From: Citrifermentans bremense R1
GTDB lineage: Bacteria; Desulfobacterota; Desulfuromonadia; Geobacterales; Geobacteraceae
NCBI RefSeq assembly: GCF_000426865.1
Contig: NZ_AUGE01000005.1
Location: forward strand, 310,001 to 374,000
Direction of reading: 5' to 3'
DNA length: 64,000 bases
Position numbers and translations under genes: made by a program. Each line of letters begins with the position of its first letter. Positions within the stretch are counted from its first letter, which is position 1. The notes beneath the pieces were generated by a model that was given only the letters and a program-made list of their open reading frames with translations, made no database searches and had not been told where the DNA came from. Of this stretch, positions 61,344 to 64,000 are shown piece by piece.

Positions 61344-64000
61344 ATGCAAGGCACGCTATGGAAAAAGTTTTCAACTTTCTTGATTGCCTCAACCGCTGCA
61401 GCCGCACTGTTTCTGGGCGGCTGCGAAGGGGACAAGGGTGATCGGGGTGAACCTGGCAAGAACGCCACCTCATTCACCAATATAAGCTCCCTTACCCCGC
61501 AACAGCAGGCGAATCTCACCTTCGACCAGACCAACAGCACGGTTACCAGCATCTCCATCAGCAGTCCGCCGGTCGTCAAGTTCAAGATCCTCGACAGCAA
61601 CGGTAACCCCGTAGTCGGCATCGGTGCCAGGAACTCGACTGGGCAGTTGCAAAACCTCGGCTTCACCCTTGCTAAACTCGTTCCCGGCACCAACGGCAGC
61701 CCGTCTCACTGGGTGAACTACTTAGTGACCACTGTTCCGGCCCCAGGCTCCAGCACACCGGCTGCAGCCAGGGCACCCGAGCGCGACCGTGAGGGGACCT
61801 TGATTGACAACGGCGACGGCACCTACCAGTACACCTTCGCCCGCGACATCACCCAGATACAGACCCAGGTTAACGCCATGACCTTCACCGGTAACAACCG
61901 CAGAAGCGACCTGGGCGATTTGACCTATCAGCCGAACCTTACCCACCGCCTGGTGATCCAGTACGGCGGGACCATCCTGAACACCTCCCCGTCGGTTCCC
62001 TTCAAAAATGCGCTCAACATCGTCTACGATTTCATCCCGGCTACCGGCCAGGTGGTGACCTCCTCGACCTCTAACGCACAGGAGCGCAACATCGTGTTCA
62101 CCAAGTACTGCAACGAGTGTCACGGAAGCCCGGGCGATCCCAATAACCTCAACGACAAGGGCTTCGGCTTGGGCATCACAACGCCTCATTCCGGCCGCGT
62201 AGATACCCGCTACTGCGCGATCTGCCATACGAGCCAGCGTGCCTACGGACACGCCATCTCCGTTGCTACCGCCGGCGCCTTCACCCCCGGAAACATTTAT
62301 GTCACAGCCGACAGCGCCACGGCAGACGTTAACACGGACGACGTGCAAGTCATGGGAGAGTTCGTGACCATGGTGCACAAGATCCACATGGGAAGCAACC
62401 TGACCCTGACTGGCTCGAACTATGCGGGGCTAGCTTTCAACGAGATCGCCTACAGCCAGGACCCGGCGCTCTGCCGCAAGTGCCACAGAGGCGACACGCC
62501 TCAGCAACTGGCGGTCACTCCGCAGGGGAACAACTGGAATACCATGCCCAGCCGCAAGGCCTGCGGTTCCTGCCACGACGGCGTCCACTTCTCGACTGGC
62601 GTGGGCCACGACGGCACACTGGTACAGACCAATGACTCGGCCTGCACCGGCTGCCATACCACGACGGCGATCCAGACTTCGCACGCCAGGGCGCTCGCCA
62701 GCCCCCTCAATCCGCAGCCGATCGCCGGGCTGACCAACTTCGAATACCAGCTGCAAAGCGCGACCATCAACGGGACCAGCAACGACTTGACCATCGTCTT
62801 CCGCATCCTCGGCAATGGCACCCCCATCACGCTGGCCACGGCCGCGCCCGGCCTCACCGCGCCGCTTGCCGGCTTCACCGGCAGCCCGTCCTTCCTGCTG
62901 GCCTACGCAAGCCCTCAGTTGGAGACCGGCACCGCTGTTCCGGCCGATTACAACAACCTCGGCAAAGTGGAGGCGCAACCTGCCTTGGTATCCATCGCCG
63001 CGCTGCTCAATACGACCACTAACGCAGCTGTTGGCAGCATCGCTGGCCCGGACAGCAACGGCTTCTACACGGCGACCATCAAATCGGCGGCAGCCTTCCC
63101 GGTAGGGGCGAGTATGCGCGCGGTCGGGATGCAGAGCTACTTCACCCAGACCGGTTTTGACGCCTCGATCGCCGGCCGCCACACCAAGGCGGTCATCATA
63201 CCTGTCACGGGCGACACAGCGCGCCGCACGGTAGTCGATCCCGAAAAGTGCGCCAGGTGCCACGAGTTCTTCGAAGCCCACGGCGGGCAGCGGGTGTACC
63301 AGACCCAGCTCTGCGTAACCTGCCATAACCCCAACCTGACCACCAGCGGCCGTGCCATCTCCGACGCCAAGCTCGCCGGCTTTGCCTTCACGCCAATCCA
63401 GCTCGGCATCCTTACCACTTGGGACCCGGCCTTCAACAAGGCCACCCCGGGATACGCCCTCAACAACTTCCCCGAGTTCTCCAACAACTTCAAGGACCTG
63501 ATCCACGGAATCCATGCCGGGAGCGCGGCAGAAGGCGGCATCCGCACCAACCCGATCCGCGACGTGCGTAACGGCCCGGGTCCGGGGGGCATCACCCTGA
63601 TCGCCGGCGAGGAAATCACCTTCCCGAACCTGCTGTCCAACTGCGAGGCCTGCCACCTGAGCGCCCCCGCCGGCACCAACCGCCAGACCTACAAGGCGAA
63701 CCTGCCGCCCAACGTCCTGCCGTCGACCCAGGTGACCAAGGGCGCCTCTGTCGCGACGACCGGCGACATCACCGCGGCACGCACCACGGTCCCCAACCTC
63801 ACTGACCTGGTGGTGGCGCCCATCACCGCCTCCTGCGTCAGCTGCCACGACAGCGCGTTGGCCAAGTCGCACATGCTGGCTAACGGCGCGCAGCTTGGCG
63901 CCGGCCTGGCTGGGCCGTCCTACACCAACATGGGCGTCCAGCGCTCGACCCTGCCGTCCGCCACCGAGCAATGCGTGCTCTGCCACGGCGAAGGGCGGGT
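61344..64000 (+). CDS. OmcA/MtrC-family decaheme c-type cytochrome lipoprotein (3' end outside window)
   Basis: An open frame of 885 codons runs off the right edge. The N-terminus is a lipoprotein signal (lipobox LGGC, Cys about 27) followed by a collagen-like GDKGDRGEPGKN. Ten CXXCH sites are visible: CNECH, CAICH, CRKCH, CGSCH, CTGCH, CARCH, CVTCH, CEACH, CVSCH and CVLCH, the last at the edge. Paired haem sites separated by beta-rich stretches, as in MHKIHMG and LIHGIHAG, match OmcA/MtrC-type surface cytochromes. It would pass electrons to minerals or partners outside the cell. AAGGAGG precedes ATG 61344. Confidence 0.92.
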   Translation, partial: MQGTLWKKFSTFLIASTAAAALFLGGCEGDKGDRGEPGKNATSFTNISSLTPQQQANLTFDQTNSTVTSISISSPPVVKFKILDSNGNPVVGIGARNSTGQLQNLGFTLAKLVPGTNGSPSHWVNYLVTTVPAPGSSTPAAARAPERDREGTLIDNGDGTYQYTFARDITQIQTQVNAMTFTGNNRRSDLGDLTYQPNLTHRLVIQYGGTILNTSPSVPFKNALNIVYDFIPATGQVVTSSTSNAQERNIVFTKYCNECHGSPGDPNNLNDKGFGLGITTPHSGRVDTRYCAICHTSQRAYGHAISVATAGAFTPGNIYVTADSATADVNTDDVQVMGEFVTMVHKIHMGSNLTLTGSNYAGLAFNEIAYSQDPALCRKCHRGDTPQQLAVTPQGNNWNTMPSRKACGSCHDGVHFSTGVGHDGTLVQTNDSACTGCHTTTAIQTSHARALASPLNPQPIAGLTNFEYQLQSATINGTSNDLTIVFRILGNGTPITLATAAPGLTAPLAGFTGSPSFLLAYASPQLETGTAVPADYNNLGKVEAQPALVSIAALLNTTTNAAVGSIAGPDSNGFYTATIKSAAAFPVGASMRAVGMQSYFTQTGFDASIAGRHTKAVIIPVTGDTARRTVVDPEKCARCHEFFEAHGGQRVYQTQLCVTCHNPNLTTSGRAISDAKLAGFAFTPIQLGILTTWDPAFNKATPGYALNNFPEFSNNFKDLIHGIHAGSAAEGGIRTNPIRDVRNGPGPGGITLIAGEEITFPNLLSNCEACHLSAPAGTNRQTYKANLPPNVLPSTQVTKGASVATTGDITAARTTVPNLTDLVVAPITASCVSCHDSALAKSHMLANGAQLGAGLAGPSYTNMGVQRSTLPSATEQCVLCHGEGR

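Overview
The window looks like chromosomal DNA of a Geobacteraceae bacterium (Geobacter/Citrifermentans/Geomonas type). The evidence is high GC, multiheme c-type cytochrome lipoproteins (a 9-10 heme protein at 41.6 kb and an OmcA/MtrC-type decaheme protein at the right edge), a type-B FrdCAB fumarate reductase/succinate dehydrogenase, an aldehyde:ferredoxin oxidoreductase, rubrerythrin and a hopanoid cluster. I see no phage, complete IS, CRISPR array, tRNA or rRNA. The genus is my inference from gene content.

Layout. 0-9 kb: 3' end of ruvB, an Hda/DnaA-like gene set among CAATTG-type repeats, an ABC-F ATPase, two lipoproteins, trpB (far from trpA), trmL, a cupin, ExoD and rubrerythrin. 9-15 kb: a small hydrolase, a PAS histidine kinase, a PAS-GGDEF cyclase, a formate/nitrite-type channel, and a phosphate-type binding protein whose frame is broken. 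15-18.4 kb: frdCAB. 18.8-24.8 kb: tgt, a monoheme cytochrome, mazG, a paired DnaA-box hairpin, ogt, murJ and a class II aldolase-like gene. 24.8-31.5 kb: AOR, then a surface-sugar block (manC, nhaA, a stand-alone PMI cupin, rfbD, rfbB). 31.6-37.1 kb: lptD, folC, accD, trpA.

37.3-43.2 kb is an electron-transfer locus. A heme-motif outer-membrane barrel, a monoheme periplasmic cytochrome and a chemoreceptor lie head to tail. They are divergent from a multiheme lipoprotein. 43.2-55.3 kb holds queH, a DUF2905 gene and the hopanoid block (hpnI, a methyltransferase and hpnN on the minus strand; shc, hpnA, dxs and hpnH on the plus strand). Dxs makes the isoprenoid precursor, Shc cyclises squalene, HpnH/HpnA/HpnI decorate the hopanoid and HpnN moves it to the outer membrane. 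55.4-61 kb is accessory: a DUF1566-type exported protein, small proteins, a Cys-rich PAS kinase, an FMN reductase and an NlpC/P60 peptidase. From 61.3 kb to the edge runs the OmcA/MtrC-family cytochrome.

Intergenic DNA carries many repeats of several unrelated families: an 18-bp-stem GGGGACAGGCTAC hairpin at 9.0, 20.3 and 44.1 kb with a relative at 30.4 kb, CAATTG arrays, long inverted repeats at 23.6, 26.6, 45.9 and 52.1 kb, and GC-rich palindromes. One forms the last codons of hpnI. Many long open frames antisense to real genes were treated as high-GC shadows and left out. The strongest candidates for something new are the chemoreceptor-cytochrome-porin operon, the Cys-rich PAS kinase, the frameshifted binding protein and the repeat families.
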